Shown: positions 8,423-17,543, counted from the stretch's first letter. The stretch is 64,000 bases of DNA from Stutzerimonas stutzeri (GCF_024448895.1 NZ_JAMOIC010000024.1:1-64000), one strand, 5' to 3'. Notes: generated by a model not told the origin, from the sequence alone. Translations and numbers: made by a program.

Positions 8423-9196
8423 ATGACTGACTTGAACATCATTACCCTGGTCTCGGTCGGCGCACATCCGACCTCGGGACGCACCCGCCGCGCCGAGCAG
8501 GACGCCCGTGCCGTCGAGCTGGGCCTGCGCCTGGTCGGCGAGCAGCTGAATGTATTGCACGCCGGCGACCCGCAGGAACCGGCATTGCGTGCTTACCTGG
8601 GCATGGGCCTGAACGAAGTGACAATCCTTGAGCAGCCGAGCAACTGCGATGCATTGCCACTGTTGAGCAACTATTTGCAGGATGCCGGCGCGCATCTGGT
8701 GCTGACCGGCAGCCAGGCAGAAACCGGCGAAGGCTCGGGGCTGCTGCCCTATCTGTTGGCCGAGCGCCTGGGCTGGCCCCTGGTGGTTGGCCTGGCCGAG
8801 GTGGAAAAGATCGAAAATGGCATGGCCCAGGTGCTGCAGGCGTTGCCTCGCGGTCAACGGCGGCGGCTCAAGGTGCGTCTACCCTTCGTCGCCAGTGTCG
8901 ATAACGCTGGGCCAGCGGCGCGCCAGAGCGCATTCGGCCCTGCTCGTCGCGGGCAGCTCAATGCTGAGGACGTTGCCGTGATCGAGGACGGCCTGTTGCT
9001 AGAGGCTCATCTGCAACCGGCGAGGCCTCGGCCCAAACGTCTCAAGGTGATCAAGGCCAAGACCGGCGCCGAGCGGATGAAGGCCGCCACCGCCAAAACC
9101 TCCGGCGGCGGAGGCCAGGTACTCGAAGGCGTGTCGCCACAAGTCGGCGCCGAAGCGATTTTCAAATTATTGCGCGAGGAAGGGGTGCTGCGCTGA
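8423..9196 (+). CDS. etfB: Electron transfer flavoprotein beta subunit of the dgc system
   Basis: This 257-aa protein starts at the ATG at 8423 (GGGTGG upstream); an open frame extends further 5' but overlaps etfA. The ETF-beta pattern is visible: SGRTRRAEQDARAVELGL near the N-terminus, DAGAHLVLTGSQAETGEGSGLLPYLLAERLG in the middle and a Lys/Arg-rich tail (RPKRLKVIKAKTGAER). This is the divergent ETF-beta lineage found in betaine clusters (PA5401 type). It lies 41 bp after etfA and forms the heterodimer with it. Confidence 0.87.
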   Translation: MTDLNIITLVSVGAHPTSGRTRRAEQDARAVELGLRLVGEQLNVLHAGDPQEPALRAYLGMGLNEVTILEQPSNCDALPLLSNYLQDAGAHLVLTGSQAETGEGSGLLPYLLAERLGWPLVVGLAEVEKIENGMAQVLQALPRGQRRRLKVRLPFVASVDNAGPAARQSAFGPARRGQLNAEDVAVIEDGLLLEAHLQPARPRPKRLKVIKAKTGAERMKAATAKTSGGGGQVLEGVSPQVGAEAIFKLLREEGVLR

Positions 9197-9236
9197 GCGC
9201 ATCCCACCTTGTATCGAAGCCAAAGGAGCAAACTCG

Positions 9237-9482
9237 ATGATGCACGCCGATCTGATCGATCAGGACGATTTCCGCGATCGCCTCGTGTCGCTGGGCTTTG
9301 AGATACCCAGCGGCGTTACCGCAGAGCAAGCCTGCGAGCGGGCCGTTATCGGCCTGTCACAGGACCGCGCACATGTGCTGCGCCGGCTGATCGAAGAACT
9401 CCTGGGCGGTTCCGCAACCCTGCTGCCCTCGGTTCGAGAAGCTATCTGCACAAAGCTGTTGCCGGCATTGGTGCGACCCTAG
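9237..9482 (+). CDS. Small conserved protein at the end of the dgc-etf operon (unknown function)
   Basis: This 81-aa, acidic, apparently all-helical protein (DLIDQDDFRDRLVSLGFEI near the start, then an Ala/Glu/Arg-rich helix) has no cysteine pair, signal peptide or membrane segment. AAAGGAGC 6 bp upstream of the tandem ATGATG is a good ribosome binding site, and the gene follows etfB by 40 bp, so it is probably real and co-transcribed. A small protein is found at the same place in P. aeruginosa. No family was recognised. Confidence 0.65.
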   Translation: MMHADLIDQDDFRDRLVSLGFEIPSGVTAEQACERAVIGLSQDRAHVLRRLIEELLGGSATLLPSVREAICTKLLPALVRP

Positions 9483-9593
9483 CGCAACGCAGAAGCGGAT
9501 TTAACGGCGGGTTGAGCAAAAATTGTGCTTGCTCACAGGGTGACAGGCCACGTCGTGCCTGCTCCCGAATGACAGGCGGCAGCTCAATGGAAG

Positions 9594-9631
9594 CCGGGCG
9601 GAATGCCCGCCCGGTCCCATCAAAAATTTTT
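9594..9631. terminator. Possible terminator between the dgc-etf operon and gbdR
   Basis: An 8-bp GC stem (CCGGGCGG/CCGCCCGG, 9594-9614, loop AATGC) lies between convergent genes. The T-run (9627-9631) is 12 bases after the stem, so efficiency is doubtful. For gbdR transcripts no T-tract follows the hairpin. Confidence 0.4.
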
Positions 9632-9638
9632 CAGGCGC

Positions 9639-10727
9639 TCAGATGCGTACGCTGGCGTAGGTAGACTCGCCCTGGGCACGTTGCAGCGCAGCCATCACGG
9701 CTGGATTCTTGCTGCCTTCGTCCGGACGCGGAATCAATGCCACAACCTGCGCCAGATGCTGGCCGGAGCGCTCGTCACGCGGCGGAATGCCGAAATATTC
9801 CCGGTAGCACTTGGAAAAATGCGGGGTCGAGACGAAGCCGCACACCGAGGCAACTTCGATGATCGACATGGGCGTCTGCTTGAGCAGCTGACGGGCGCGG
9901 ATCAACCGCAGTTTGAGGTAATAGCGCGACGGCGAGCAGTGCAGGTATTTCTGGAACAGTCGCTCGAGCTGCCGTCGCGAAACATTGACGTAGCAGGCCA
10001 GCTCGTCGAGGTCGATCAACTCCTCCAGGTTCGCTTCCATCAGCGCCACGATTTCAAGAAGCTTCGGCTGGTTAGTGCCGAGCATATGCTTGAGCGGTAC
10101 TCGTTGGTGATCCTGCTCGTTACGAATGCGTTCGCACATGAACATGTCGGAAATTGCCGCGGCCAGCTCGCGTCCATGCTGCGCGCCGATCAGGTGCAAC
10201 ATCATGTCCATCGGCGCAGTACCGCCGGATGCAGTGAAACGGTTACGGTCCATCGTGAACAGGCGAGACGTAACGGATGTGCGCGGATAAGCCTCCTGCA
10301 TTGCAGCCAGACATTCCCAGTGCACGCTGCAGTCGTAGCCATCGAGCAATCCGGCCTTGGCCAGCGCCCAGCTACCGGTGCAGACCGCACCCATCTGGCG
10401 GCCATGCCGGGCCTGCCCTTGCAGCCAATGGAGGTGCTCGCGAGTAATGCTGTGCAGGATGTCCACACCGCCGCAAACGACCACGGAATCAAGCGCAGGG
10501 GCGGTTTCGAAGCTGGCATCTGGAGTGATCTGCAGCCCATCGCTTGCCATCACGGGCTGACCGTTATGATTCAAGGTGAACCAGCGATAAAGCTCCTTGC
10601 CCGACAGCTGGTTCGCCATCCTCAAGGGCTCCACGGCCGAGGCCAGAGAAATCAGGGTGAAGTTGTCCAGCAGCAAGAAGCCGATGGTTTGCGGGAGTCG
10701 ACTCGGAGGCTGTAAACCTTGATTCAT
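9639..10727 (-). CDS. gbdR: AraC-family regulator of glycine betaine catabolism (GbdR)
   Basis: This 362-aa protein starts at the ATG at 10727, which aligns with GbdR starts; the frame is open to 10814 but the extra segment contains a terminator-like hairpin. Residues about 10-190 form the GATase1/DJ-1-like domain (IGFLLLDNFTLISLASAVEP, VCGGV, GAVCTGSWALAKAGLLDG), followed by a C-terminal AraC HTH pair (YVNVSRRQLERLFQKYL and SIIEVASVCGFVS). The sequence is nearly superimposable on P. aeruginosa GbdR, which senses glycine betaine and dimethylglycine and activates gbcAB, dgcAB, cbc and plcH promoters. It very likely controls much of this cluster. Confidence 0.92.
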   Translation of the reverse strand: MNQGLQPPSRLPQTIGFLLLDNFTLISLASAVEPLRMANQLSGKELYRWFTLNHNGQPVMASDGLQITPDASFETAPALDSVVVCGGVDILHSITREHLHWLQGQARHGRQMGAVCTGSWALAKAGLLDGYDCSVHWECLAAMQEAYPRTSVTSRLFTMDRNRFTASGGTAPMDMMLHLIGAQHGRELAAAISDMFMCERIRNEQDHQRVPLKHMLGTNQPKLLEIVALMEANLEELIDLDELACYVNVSRRQLERLFQKYLHCSPSRYYLKLRLIRARQLLKQTPMSIIEVASVCGFVSTPHFSKCYREYFGIPPRDERSGQHLAQVVALIPRPDEGSKNPAVMAALQRAQGESTYASVRI

Positions 10728-10763
10728 CTCTGACACTGGCGAACCCTCACGTAAGGCATTTAT

Positions 10764-10787
10764 GAGCCTTCGACGAGGCTCTTTTTT
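10764..10787 (+). terminator. Terminator-like hairpin in the gbdR leader, plus-strand orientation
   Basis: GAGCCT/AGGCTC with loop TCGACG (10764-10781) is followed by TTTTTT. It points opposite to gbdR, and no plus-strand gene lies upstream except those antisense to gbdR. It could stop antisense transcription; as part of the gbdR leader it would be preceded rather than followed by a T-tract. Confidence 0.55.
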
Positions 10788-10844
10788 ATATTTCCGACTC
10801 ACTGGTCGAATCATGAATATAGCAAGGCAAACTGCGTGCCTATT

Positions 10845-10865
10845 TTGAATGCGCGTTCAATAAAA
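10845..10865. promoter_or_regulatory. BetI-box-like palindrome upstream of gbdR
   Basis: TTGAA-TGCGCG-TTCAA (10845-10860) extended by TAAAA. The 13 bases GCGTTCAATAAAA (10853-10865) are identical to 18972-18984 in the betI operator region. It is centred about 125 bp upstream of the gbdR start. Binding by BetI is inference. Confidence 0.5.
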
Positions 10866-11149
10866 GAATTGGGATCTGCTTAAAGCCCTCGATAGAGGCC
10901 TGGCAACAGGCAGGGGCAGCTCCACGGGATCTACCGCCAGCCTTGCGATTGCGGGGCCTGAGCACTTTCGTAGCAGTCCCAGGACCCGTCATCGACAATA
11001 TTTGAGTACTGAAAAACCGGCGGTAACACACAGGTAACAATCGGTGATCAGGCTGGGGCAGATGAGCGGCGAGGCACTGCTACCGGTCCTGCAACCAGTC
11101 GCCTGCACCGCAAGCGACCACCGAGCTCACGGTCATGCACGCATTCGAT
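10866..11149. other. Non-coding stretch between sdaB and gbdR
   Basis: Together with 10728-10865 this makes about 420 bp without a gene between two minus-strand genes. It probably contains the gbdR promoter. I see no convincing small ORF, RNA or terminator for sdaB in it. Confidence 0.5.
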
Positions 11150-12526
11150 TCAGCACTCGATGGCATTCACCGCCAGCCCACCGCGGGAGGTTTCCTTGTA
11201 CTTGTCATGCATGTCGGCGCCCGTATCACGCATCGTGCGGATGACTCGGTCCAGCGAGATGAAGTGCTCGCCGTCACCGCGTAAAGCCATTTGTGCGGCA
11301 TTGATCGCCTTCATGGCCGCGATGGCGTTGCGCTCGATGCAAGGCACCTGAACCAATCCGCCGACCGGGTCGCACGTCAGCCCAAGGTTATGTTCCAGGC
11401 CGATCTCAGCGGCGTTTTCCAGCTGCTCGGGCGTTGCACCCAGCAGTTCCGCCAGACCACCTGCAGCCATGGCGCATGCGGAACCCACCTCCCCTTGGCA
11501 CCCTACTTCTGCGCCAGAGATGGACGCATTCTTCTTGCATAAGATGCCGATCGCCGCAGCGGAGAGAAGGTAGTTGACCACATCGTCATCACAGGCCTCG
11601 GGATGGAACTTCATGTAGTAATGCAGGACTGCCGGAATGATGCCGGCCGCCCCGTTGGTCGGCGCCGTTACCATTCGACCACCGGCCGCATTCTCCTCGT
11701 TGACCGCCAGGGCAAACAGGTTCACCCACTCCATGGCGCTCATGGTGGAACCGATAACGTTGGGTTTGCCGAGCTCCAGCAGGTTTTGATGCAGTCTGGC
11801 GGCGCGGCGCCTTACGTTAAGCCCGCCGGGCAATACACCCTGATGACGCAGCCCGTTGGCAACACACGCTTGCATCGCTTCCCACAGGCGCAGCAAGCCG
11901 CTGCGGACCTCCGCCTCGCTGCGCCAGGCCTTTTCATTGGCCATCATCAGTTCGCTGACGCGCAATCCGTGCCGCTTGCATAACTGCAGCAGTTCGACGG
12001 CGCTGGAGAAATCATAGGGGAGCTCTGTGTGGTCCTGGTCCAGCTGCCCAGCTGCCGCTTGTTCGGCGTTGACCACGAAGCCGCCACCAACCGAGTAGAA
12101 CGTGTCCTGATAGAGCAGCCCGGAATGGCCCTCCGCGCTGAAGGTCACCGCGTTAGGGTGATAAGGCAGGCTCTCTTCGAGCAGAAGCAGATCCGTATCC
12201 CAGTCGAACTGGATCGGCCAATGACCATCAAGGCGCAACTGACCGCAGGCACGAAGCGCCTCGATGCGAGGAACTATCTGTTGCGGATCGATGAGGTCCG
12301 GGCGTTCGCCCATGAGCCCCATCAGCACGGCATTGTCGGTGCCATGCCCGACACCCGTGGCGGACAGCGAGCCGTAAAGGCGCACCTCTACTCGGCAAAC
12401 GCGTTCCAGCAGCTGCCGTTCGCGCAGCGCACCGATGAACAGCGCACCCGCTAGCATTGGGCCAACGGTGTGCGAGCTGGATGGGCCGATGCCAATTTTG
12501 AAAAGGTCGAATACGCTGATCGCCAC
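11150..12526 (-). CDS. sdaB: L-serine dehydratase (L-serine ammonia-lyase)
   Basis: This protein has 458 aa from a GTG at 12526, chosen because GGAG lies 8 bp upstream and homologues begin (M)[18 protein letters not shown]; an ATG at 12550 gives a non-homologous extension. The beta domain is N-terminal ([11 protein letters not shown]) and the catalytic alpha domain C-terminal, with [20 protein letters not shown] and [19 protein letters not shown], whose cysteines bind the 4Fe-4S cluster. It deaminates serine to pyruvate and ammonia, the final step after betaine has been demethylated to glycine and converted to serine. sdaB also lies beside gbdR in P. aeruginosa. Confidence 0.93.
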   Translation of the reverse strand: MAISVFDLFKIGIGPSSSHTVGPMLAGALFIGALRERQLLERVCRVEVRLYGSLSATGVGHGTDNAVLMGLMGERPDLIDPQQIVPRIEALRACGQLRLDGHWPIQFDWDTDLLLLEESLPYHPNAVTFSAEGHSGLLYQDTFYSVGGGFVVNAEQAAAGQLDQDHTELPYDFSSAVELLQLCKRHGLRVSELMMANEKAWRSEAEVRSGLLRLWEAMQACVANGLRHQGVLPGGLNVRRRAARLHQNLLELGKPNVIGSTMSAMEWVNLFALAVNEENAAGGRMVTAPTNGAAGIIPAVLHYYMKFHPEACDDDVVNYLLSAAAIGILCKKNASISGAEVGCQGEVGSACAMAAGGLAELLGATPEQLENAAEIGLEHNLGLTCDPVGGLVQVPCIERNAIAAMKAINAAQMALRGDGEHFISLDRVIRTMRDTGADMHDKYKETSRGGLAVNAIEC

Positions 12527-13318
12527 GCTGAACACTCCACGAGATGCCACAAGACAGAATTCATCATCGGTCTTTTACTGGCTGAATGAGGTCTGGCACC
12601 GACGCACGCTTATCCAAACCCGTCAGCGGCGTCGGCCAGCGTCGATTGCGGCGTCTGGCCCGACAGACAGACCCGCATACACGCTCGAAACCTCGACCGG
12701 CACCGCACCGCCACCCTGGCTCGTCGTGTTCCTGCAACCCCGGCGCCACGGCATCGCGGGCTATCCGCATGACTGATTCATCAGAGCCCGTGAAGCCCGT
12801 AAAAGGCATTCAACGGCATTGATCAATCGTTTCAGTCTGTGAATTTTAATCGGCTGATGTCGCCGCGCAGTACGTAGGGGTCGCAACCCGACAACCGCCA
12901 GGCTTGTAGGGGCTTATCGTTAAAGCATGTATGACTCAGCGCCCTCGTTCGGAACGTGCCGGCTCAGCTGAAACGCTTTGCGTAGTTACACAAAGCCGCC
13001 CACTACAACGGCTGCTTAATAACAATAATGAATACATGCTCCGCGCCTCCCAAGCGGGGAGCCACGATGATTTAGCTAGAACTGCCAGGACGAAAGCGAC
13101 TAACGCAACCAGGATCATAAAACGACGCCGAAACAGCCTAAGAGCGGATGCCCTCATCCGCTACCTGTTGCTGCGGGTCGTCGAGCCTGCTGCCGCACCG
13201 CTTTATCCGAAGACCAAGTCAATAAAAGAGCCATAACCCATGGCTTCAGCCGACAAGCGCTGCAGGTGCTTGCGGCCCCGTTTAGCTGGCCTGAATGCCT
13301 ACTGAGGGGAACAATCCC
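12527..13318. other. Divergent intergenic region sdaB / cbcV; no gene recognised
   Basis: About 790 bp separate sdaB (minus) from cbcV (plus). Open frames up to 113 codons exist but none resembles a protein or has a good ribosome binding site. The region is less GC-rich around 13000-13240 (for example AATAACAATAATG), as expected for promoters. Two short inverted repeats close to cbcV are listed separately. Confidence 0.5.
13229..13275. promoter_or_regulatory. Two adjacent inverted repeats upstream of cbcV
   Basis: AGCCAT-ACCC-ATGGCT type repeat (13229-13245) and CCGACAAGC-N9-GCTTGCGG (13250-13275) lie 44-90 bp before the cbcV ATG. In P. aeruginosa the cbc operon is activated by GbdR, so the second repeat is a candidate operator. 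This is inference; no site data were used. Confidence 0.3.
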
Positions 13319-14515
13319 ATGCAGTCTGGAAAAATCGTCGTCGAGAACCTGTACAAGGTATTCGGCTCACAAGAACAAGAAGCCATTGCGCTGCTCAAGC
13401 AAGGCTGGAGCAAGGACAAGATTCTCGCCGAGCGTGGCGCCGTGATAGGCGTCAGCGACGTTTCGTTCAGCGTCGACGAAGGCGAAATATTCGTCCTCAT
13501 GGGGCTGTCCGGTTCTGGCAAGTCCACCCTCATACGCCTGATCAACCGCCTGATCGAGCCAAGCGCCGGCGACGTATTCATTGACGGGCAAAACGTCGCG
13601 AAACTGCCCCACGCCCAACTCATCGACCTGCGCCGCCGTGACATGAGCATGGTGTTCCAGTCCTTCGCACTGATGCCGTCGCGCTCGGTCCTGGACAATG
13701 CGGCATTCGGCCTGGAGGTTGCCGGTATCGGCAGAAGAGAGCGCGAGGAACGCGCCATGACGGTGCTCGCACAGGTCGGCCTCGATACCTTCGCCGACAA
13801 GTTTCCCCACGAGCTGTCCGGCGGCATGCAGCAGCGCGTCGGCCTGGCCCGCGCGCTGGCGGTGAATCCTTCGATGATCATCATGGACGAGGCCTTTTCC
13901 GCCCTCGACCCGCTCAAGCGCCGGGAAATGCAGGACGTGCTGCTGGAGCTGCAGAAGACCCACAGACGCACCATCATCTTTGTCTCCCACGACATCGAAG
14001 AGGCCATGCGCATTGGCAATCGCATAGGGATCATGGAAGGCGGCAAGCTGGTGCAGGTCGGTACGCCCCAGGAGCTGATCGACAACCCCGCCAACAGCTA
14101 CGTGCGCAACTTCTTCGAGACGGTCAATACCAGCCGCTACCTCACTGCCGGCCAGCTCAAGACCGATAGCGTCCCGCTCTACGTGCACAACGGCAAGGCG
14201 CCGGACGCCATGCAGGTCTGCCAGGAGCTGCAGGCGCTGGACAAGCACTACGCCTTCATCGTCGATGAGAACAGGAAGTTCCGCGGCTCCATCAGCCTGG
14301 AGCGGATCGCCCTGCTGGTCGAGAACGGCCAGACCTGTGCCCTCGAAGCGAACGTGTTGAAACAGATCGCCCCCCTTACTGAAGACCAGCCCCTCGACCA
14401 GGTGATCGAGCGGCTGGTGGACAACGAGGGACCGATGCCAGTGGTGGACAGCCAAGGGTTTTACGCGGGCGCCATCAGTAAAGGTCGCCTTCTGACTCGC
14501 CTGCAGGAGGAATGA
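13319..14515 (+). CDS. cbcV: Choline/betaine/carnitine ABC transporter ATP-binding protein
   Basis: This 398-aa protein starts at the ATG at 13319 (GAGGGGA upstream). ProV/OpuAA architecture: Walker [10 protein letters not shown] (residues about 62-70), Q-loop FQSFALMPSR, signature LSGGMQQRVGLARAL, Walker B MIIMDEAFSALDP and H-loop VSHD, followed by two C-terminal CBS domains. The N-terminal insert with KQGWSKDKILAERGAVIGV is typical of betaine importer ATPases. It energises uptake of quaternary amines with CbcW and several binding proteins. Its end overlaps the sequence upstream of cbcW. Confidence 0.9.
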   Translation: MQSGKIVVENLYKVFGSQEQEAIALLKQGWSKDKILAERGAVIGVSDVSFSVDEGEIFVLMGLSGSGKSTLIRLINRLIEPSAGDVFIDGQNVAKLPHAQLIDLRRRDMSMVFQSFALMPSRSVLDNAAFGLEVAGIGRREREERAMTVLAQVGLDTFADKFPHELSGGMQQRVGLARALAVNPSMIIMDEAFSALDPLKRREMQDVLLELQKTHRRTIIFVSHDIEEAMRIGNRIGIMEGGKLVQVGTPQELIDNPANSYVRNFFETVNTSRYLTAGQLKTDSVPLYVHNGKAPDAMQVCQELQALDKHYAFIVDENRKFRGSISLERIALLVENGQTCALEANVLKQIAPLTEDQPLDQVIERLVDNEGPMPVVDSQGFYAGAISKGRLLTRLQEE

Positions 14516-14517
14516 AC

Positions 14518-15405
14518 ATGAGCAAAGAACTGGATCTGGGTAGCTGGGTCAACGACGTCGTCCAGCATCTGTTGGAGAACTACAGCGGAGCCTTCGATAG
14601 TCTCGGCGGCGTGGTCAGTGGGTTTTCCGAAGGAATCGAGGCGTTGCTGATGCTGCCGCCGGCCTGGCTGCTCATCGTCATTTTCGTCGGCCTTGGACTG
14701 TGGCGCATCGGTGCCCGATTCGCAGCTTTCACCGCTGTCTCCTTCATTCTCATCGTGCTCACCGGTTTCTGGGAGCAGACCGTTGTGACCCTCGGCCTGA
14801 CATTTTCCGCCACGTTGATCAGCCTGACGCTGGGCGTTCCATTGGGCATCTGGTCCGCGCGTAGCGAGCGGGTCGCCATGATCACCCGTCCGATCCTGGA
14901 TTTCATGCAGACGATGCCAGCGTTCGTCTATCTGATCCCGGCGGCGATGCTGTTCGGCCTCGGTCGAGTGCCCGGCATCATCGCTACGGTGATTTTCGCC
15001 ATGCCGCCGGCGGTAAGGCTGACCAACCTGGGCATCCGCCAGGTCAATAAAGAGATCGTCGAGGCCGGACAATCCTTCGGCTGCAACAGCCGGCAACTGC
15101 TGTTCAAAGTGCAGCTGCCCAATGCCATGCCCTCGCTCATGGCCGGGGTCAACCAGACCATCATGATGGCGCTGTCGATGGTGATCATCGCCTCGATGGT
15201 GGGCGCCGGTGGCCTGGGCAACGACGTGCTGGCCAGCATCCAGCGGCTGGACATCGGCCTTGGATTCGAAAGCGGCATGGCGGTGGTGCTGCTGGCCATC
15301 ATTCTCGATCGCATCACCGAAAGCTTCGGCACGGCCAAACGGGCCACACAGAAAGCCACCTGGTACACCTGGGTGACGGCCAAGCTCAGGCCACAGGGCC
15401 AGTAA
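14518..15405 (+). CDS. cbcW: Choline/betaine/carnitine ABC transporter permease
   Basis: This 295-aa protein starts at the ATG at 14518, with AGGAGG 7 bp upstream; an ATG at 14512 overlaps the cbcV stop but is only one base from that ribosome binding site. It is a ProW-type permease with about six hydrophobic segments and the EAA-loop region REVNKEIVEAGQSFGCNSRQLLFKVQLP pattern seen near residues 175-205 (written here as IRQVNKEIVEAGQSFG). It forms the membrane channel with CbcV. Confidence 0.9.
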   Translation: MSKELDLGSWVNDVVQHLLENYSGAFDSLGGVVSGFSEGIEALLMLPPAWLLIVIFVGLGLWRIGARFAAFTAVSFILIVLTGFWEQTVVTLGLTFSATLISLTLGVPLGIWSARSERVAMITRPILDFMQTMPAFVYLIPAAMLFGLGRVPGIIATVIFAMPPAVRLTNLGIRQVNKEIVEAGQSFGCNSRQLLFKVQLPNAMPSLMAGVNQTIMMALSMVIIASMVGAGGLGNDVLASIQRLDIGLGFESGMAVVLLAIILDRITESFGTAKRATQKATWYTWVTAKLRPQGQ

Positions 15406-15439
15406 CCGCAACGATCCCACTCAGAGATAGGAAATCAGA

Positions 15440-16384
15440 ATGGCCACATTCAAGACGATAACGGGTATCGGGCTGCTCTCGTGCGCGCTACTGCAGAGCG
15501 CATGGGCACAAGAGCCGGCGAGCTGCGAGAAGGTGCGCTTCGCTGAAATCGGCTGGGCCGATATTGCGGCCACCACGGGCGTGGCCATGGTGCTGACCGA
15601 AGGCCTGGGCTACGACCCGAGCAAGGTGATGGCCTCGGTTCCGATTGCCTTCACCGGCGTGAAGAACAAGCAGATCGATGCCTTCCTCGGCTACTGGTCG
15701 CCGTCGATGGATGCGGTGATCGAGCCATTCGCCAAAAACGACGGTGTCCGGGTGCTGGAGTCGCCCAATCTGGAGGGCGCCAAATACACCCTGGCGGTGC
15801 CGAGTTACACAGCTGAAGCCGGGCTGAAAAGTTTCCAGGACATCGCCAAGTTCAAAGAGCAACTGGGCGGACGGATCTACGCGATCGAGCCCGGTAACGA
15901 CGGCAACCTGCTAATCGAGAAAATGATCAAGAGCGACCAGTTCGGGCTTGGCGGCTTCCGCATGATCGAGTCCAGCGAAGCCGGCATGCTGGTCCAGGTG
16001 CAACGTGCGATCCGCAAGAAAGAGCCCGTGGTCTTTCTTGGTTGGGCGCCCCATCCGATGAATGCCCAGTACGACCTGACCTACCTGGCCGGCGGTGACG
16101 ACGTGTTCGGCCCTGACTACGGCGCGGCCAAGGTCTTCACCGTTGTCGCGTCGGACTATCTCGACCGCTGCGCAAACGTTGGGAAATTGCTGAAGAACCT
16201 GCAGTTCACTGTCCCCATCGAGAGTGAGCTGATGCAGATGGCCCTCGATAAGGGTGATCCACAGACCGTTGCGAAGAACTGGATCAAGGCCAACCCAGCC
16301 GCGCTCGATCAGTGGCTCGACGGCGTGACCACCTATGACGGCCAGGACGGCGTTGCTGCCGTAAAGAAATTCGTCGGCCTTTGA
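15440..16384 (+). CDS. cbcX: Choline/betaine ABC transporter substrate-binding protein
   Basis: This 314-aa protein has a signal peptide ending near AQSAWAQEPAS (cleavage about residue 23). It is of the ChoX/ProX type II binding-protein class with the conserved AEIGWADIAATTGVA start, FLGYWSPSM in the ligand pocket region and VFLGWAPHPMN. Ligands are probably choline or betaine. It is the third gene of the cbcVWX operon, 34 bp after cbcW. A different binding protein follows downstream, so the same importer may be served by several receptors, as is known for the P. aeruginosa CbcWV core. Confidence 0.85.
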   Translation: MATFKTITGIGLLSCALLQSAWAQEPASCEKVRFAEIGWADIAATTGVAMVLTEGLGYDPSKVMASVPIAFTGVKNKQIDAFLGYWSPSMDAVIEPFAKNDGVRVLESPNLEGAKYTLAVPSYTAEAGLKSFQDIAKFKEQLGGRIYAIEPGNDGNLLIEKMIKSDQFGLGGFRMIESSEAGMLVQVQRAIRKKEPVVFLGWAPHPMNAQYDLTYLAGGDDVFGPDYGAAKVFTVVASDYLDRCANVGKLLKNLQFTVPIESELMQMALDKGDPQTVAKNWIKANPAALDQWLDGVTTYDGQDGVAAVKKFVGL

Positions 16385-16398
16385 CCATCAGCACCTAA

Positions 16399-16443
16399 AG
16401 CGAGGCGCGTCCAGGCGTGGCGAGTCCCAGACCATGCCTCGCT
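16399..16443. repeat. Short inverted repeat after cbcX
   Basis: AGCGAGGC (16399-16406) pairs with GCCTCGCT (16436-16443) across a 29-base loop that itself contains GGCGTGGCGAG. There is no T-tract. It lies in the 230-bp gap between cbcX and the next binding protein, so it may lower read-through or protect the 3' end. Confidence 0.35.
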
Positions 16444-16614
16444 TGGCAGCCGCCGCCCGAATCAATCATCCCTATTGCCGGCGCGTGCATCAGCCCGCGC
16501 CCGACCGCGCCTGGGTCTTCGCTTAACGGCTGAGGCCCTGCACCAAATCGCGATCCCGGCTGACCGGGGTCACGGTCGGCATCAATGCCACCCACCGACA
16601 TGGAGCTAAAACGC

Positions 16615-17469
16615 ATGCGTCTACTCAAGCACCTTCTTTGTGGCCTCGGCGCCGCCAGCATGGCGCTCGGCATGGCGGCCAGCATGGCAGCCGACAAACC
16701 CGAGCTGAAGATCGGCTATGTCAACGGCTGGGACGATAGCGTCGCAGCCACCCACGTGGCGGGCGAAATCCTGCAGAGCAACCTGGGCTATAAGGTCAAG
16801 CTGCAGCCGGTCGAGCCAGCAATCATGTGGCAAGGCGTCGCTCGCGGCGATCTGGACGCGACCCTCTCCGCCTGGCTGCCAGCGACTCACGGTGAGTATT
16901 TCGAGAAATTGAAGGACAAGGTCGTGGTGCTCGGCACCAACTATGAAGGCGCCAAGATCGGCTTGATCGTGCCGGATTATGTCGCGGCCAGGAGCATCGA
17001 GGACCTCAACCAGCACAGCGACTCGTTCGGCGGCAAGATCACCGGCATCGATGCCGGAGCCGGCGTCATGCGCCGCACCGAGGACGCCATCAAACAATAC
17101 GATCTGGACATCCGGCTGATGCCCAGTTCGGGTCCGGCCATGACCACCGCGCTGACCCGTGCGGAAAAGGCGAAGGAGCCCATCGTCGTCACCGGTTGGA
17201 TCCCGCACTGGATGTTCGCCAAGTGGAAGCTGCGCTTCCTGGACGACCCGAAGAAGGTCTTCGGCGACGACGAACACGTCGATACCGTCGCCAATCCGGC
17301 ACTCGCCAGCAAGGCCCCCGAGGCCGAGGCATTCCTGAAGAAGTTCAGTTGGAACGCCGAGGAAGTCGGCGAGGTGATGCTGGCCATTCGCGACGGCGTC
17401 AAGCCGGACGTGGCCGCCCGCGAGTGGGTGAAGAACAACCCGGAACGCGTCGCCGGCTGGCTCGAATAA
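16615..17469 (+). CDS. Second betaine-type ABC substrate-binding protein (OpuAC/ProX domain)
   Basis: This 284-aa protein starts at the ATG at 16615 (GGAG 9 bp upstream). It has a signal peptide (MRLLKHLLCGLGAASMALGM, cleavage near ASMAADKPE) and an OpuAC-type domain: IGYVNGWDDSVAATHVAGEIL, WQGVARGDLDATLSAWLPATH and PIVVTGWIPHWMFAKWKLRFL. The Trp-rich motifs fit an aromatic cage for a quaternary ammonium ligand. It is clearly different from CbcX and closer to glycine-betaine receptors of the OpuAC family. It sits between cbcX and an OprD-family porin, where P. aeruginosa has betT1. The ligand is not predictable beyond a betaine-like compound. Confidence 0.8.
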   Translation: MRLLKHLLCGLGAASMALGMAASMAADKPELKIGYVNGWDDSVAATHVAGEILQSNLGYKVKLQPVEPAIMWQGVARGDLDATLSAWLPATHGEYFEKLKDKVVVLGTNYEGAKIGLIVPDYVAARSIEDLNQHSDSFGGKITGIDAGAGVMRRTEDAIKQYDLDIRLMPSSGPAMTTALTRAEKAKEPIVVTGWIPHWMFAKWKLRFLDDPKKVFGDDEHVDTVANPALASKAPEAEAFLKKFSWNAEEVGEVMLAIRDGVKPDVAAREWVKNNPERVAGWLE

Positions 17470-17543
17470 CGCCCTCCCTTCTACCTCCTCATCCACACGG
17501 CGCCCCGGCGGGCGCCCTTCCAAAAATCATGGAGCACTTTCCA

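Noticed and set aside
10728-10814. N-terminal extension of GbdR to an ATG at 10814
   Set aside because: Homologous sequence begins near MNQGLQPPSRLPQ, and the extension contains a terminator-like hairpin with a T-run.
12931-13236. 101-codon plus-strand open frame upstream of cbcV
   Set aside because: No ribosome binding site, low-complexity composition and no family resemblance; it lies in the likely promoter region.
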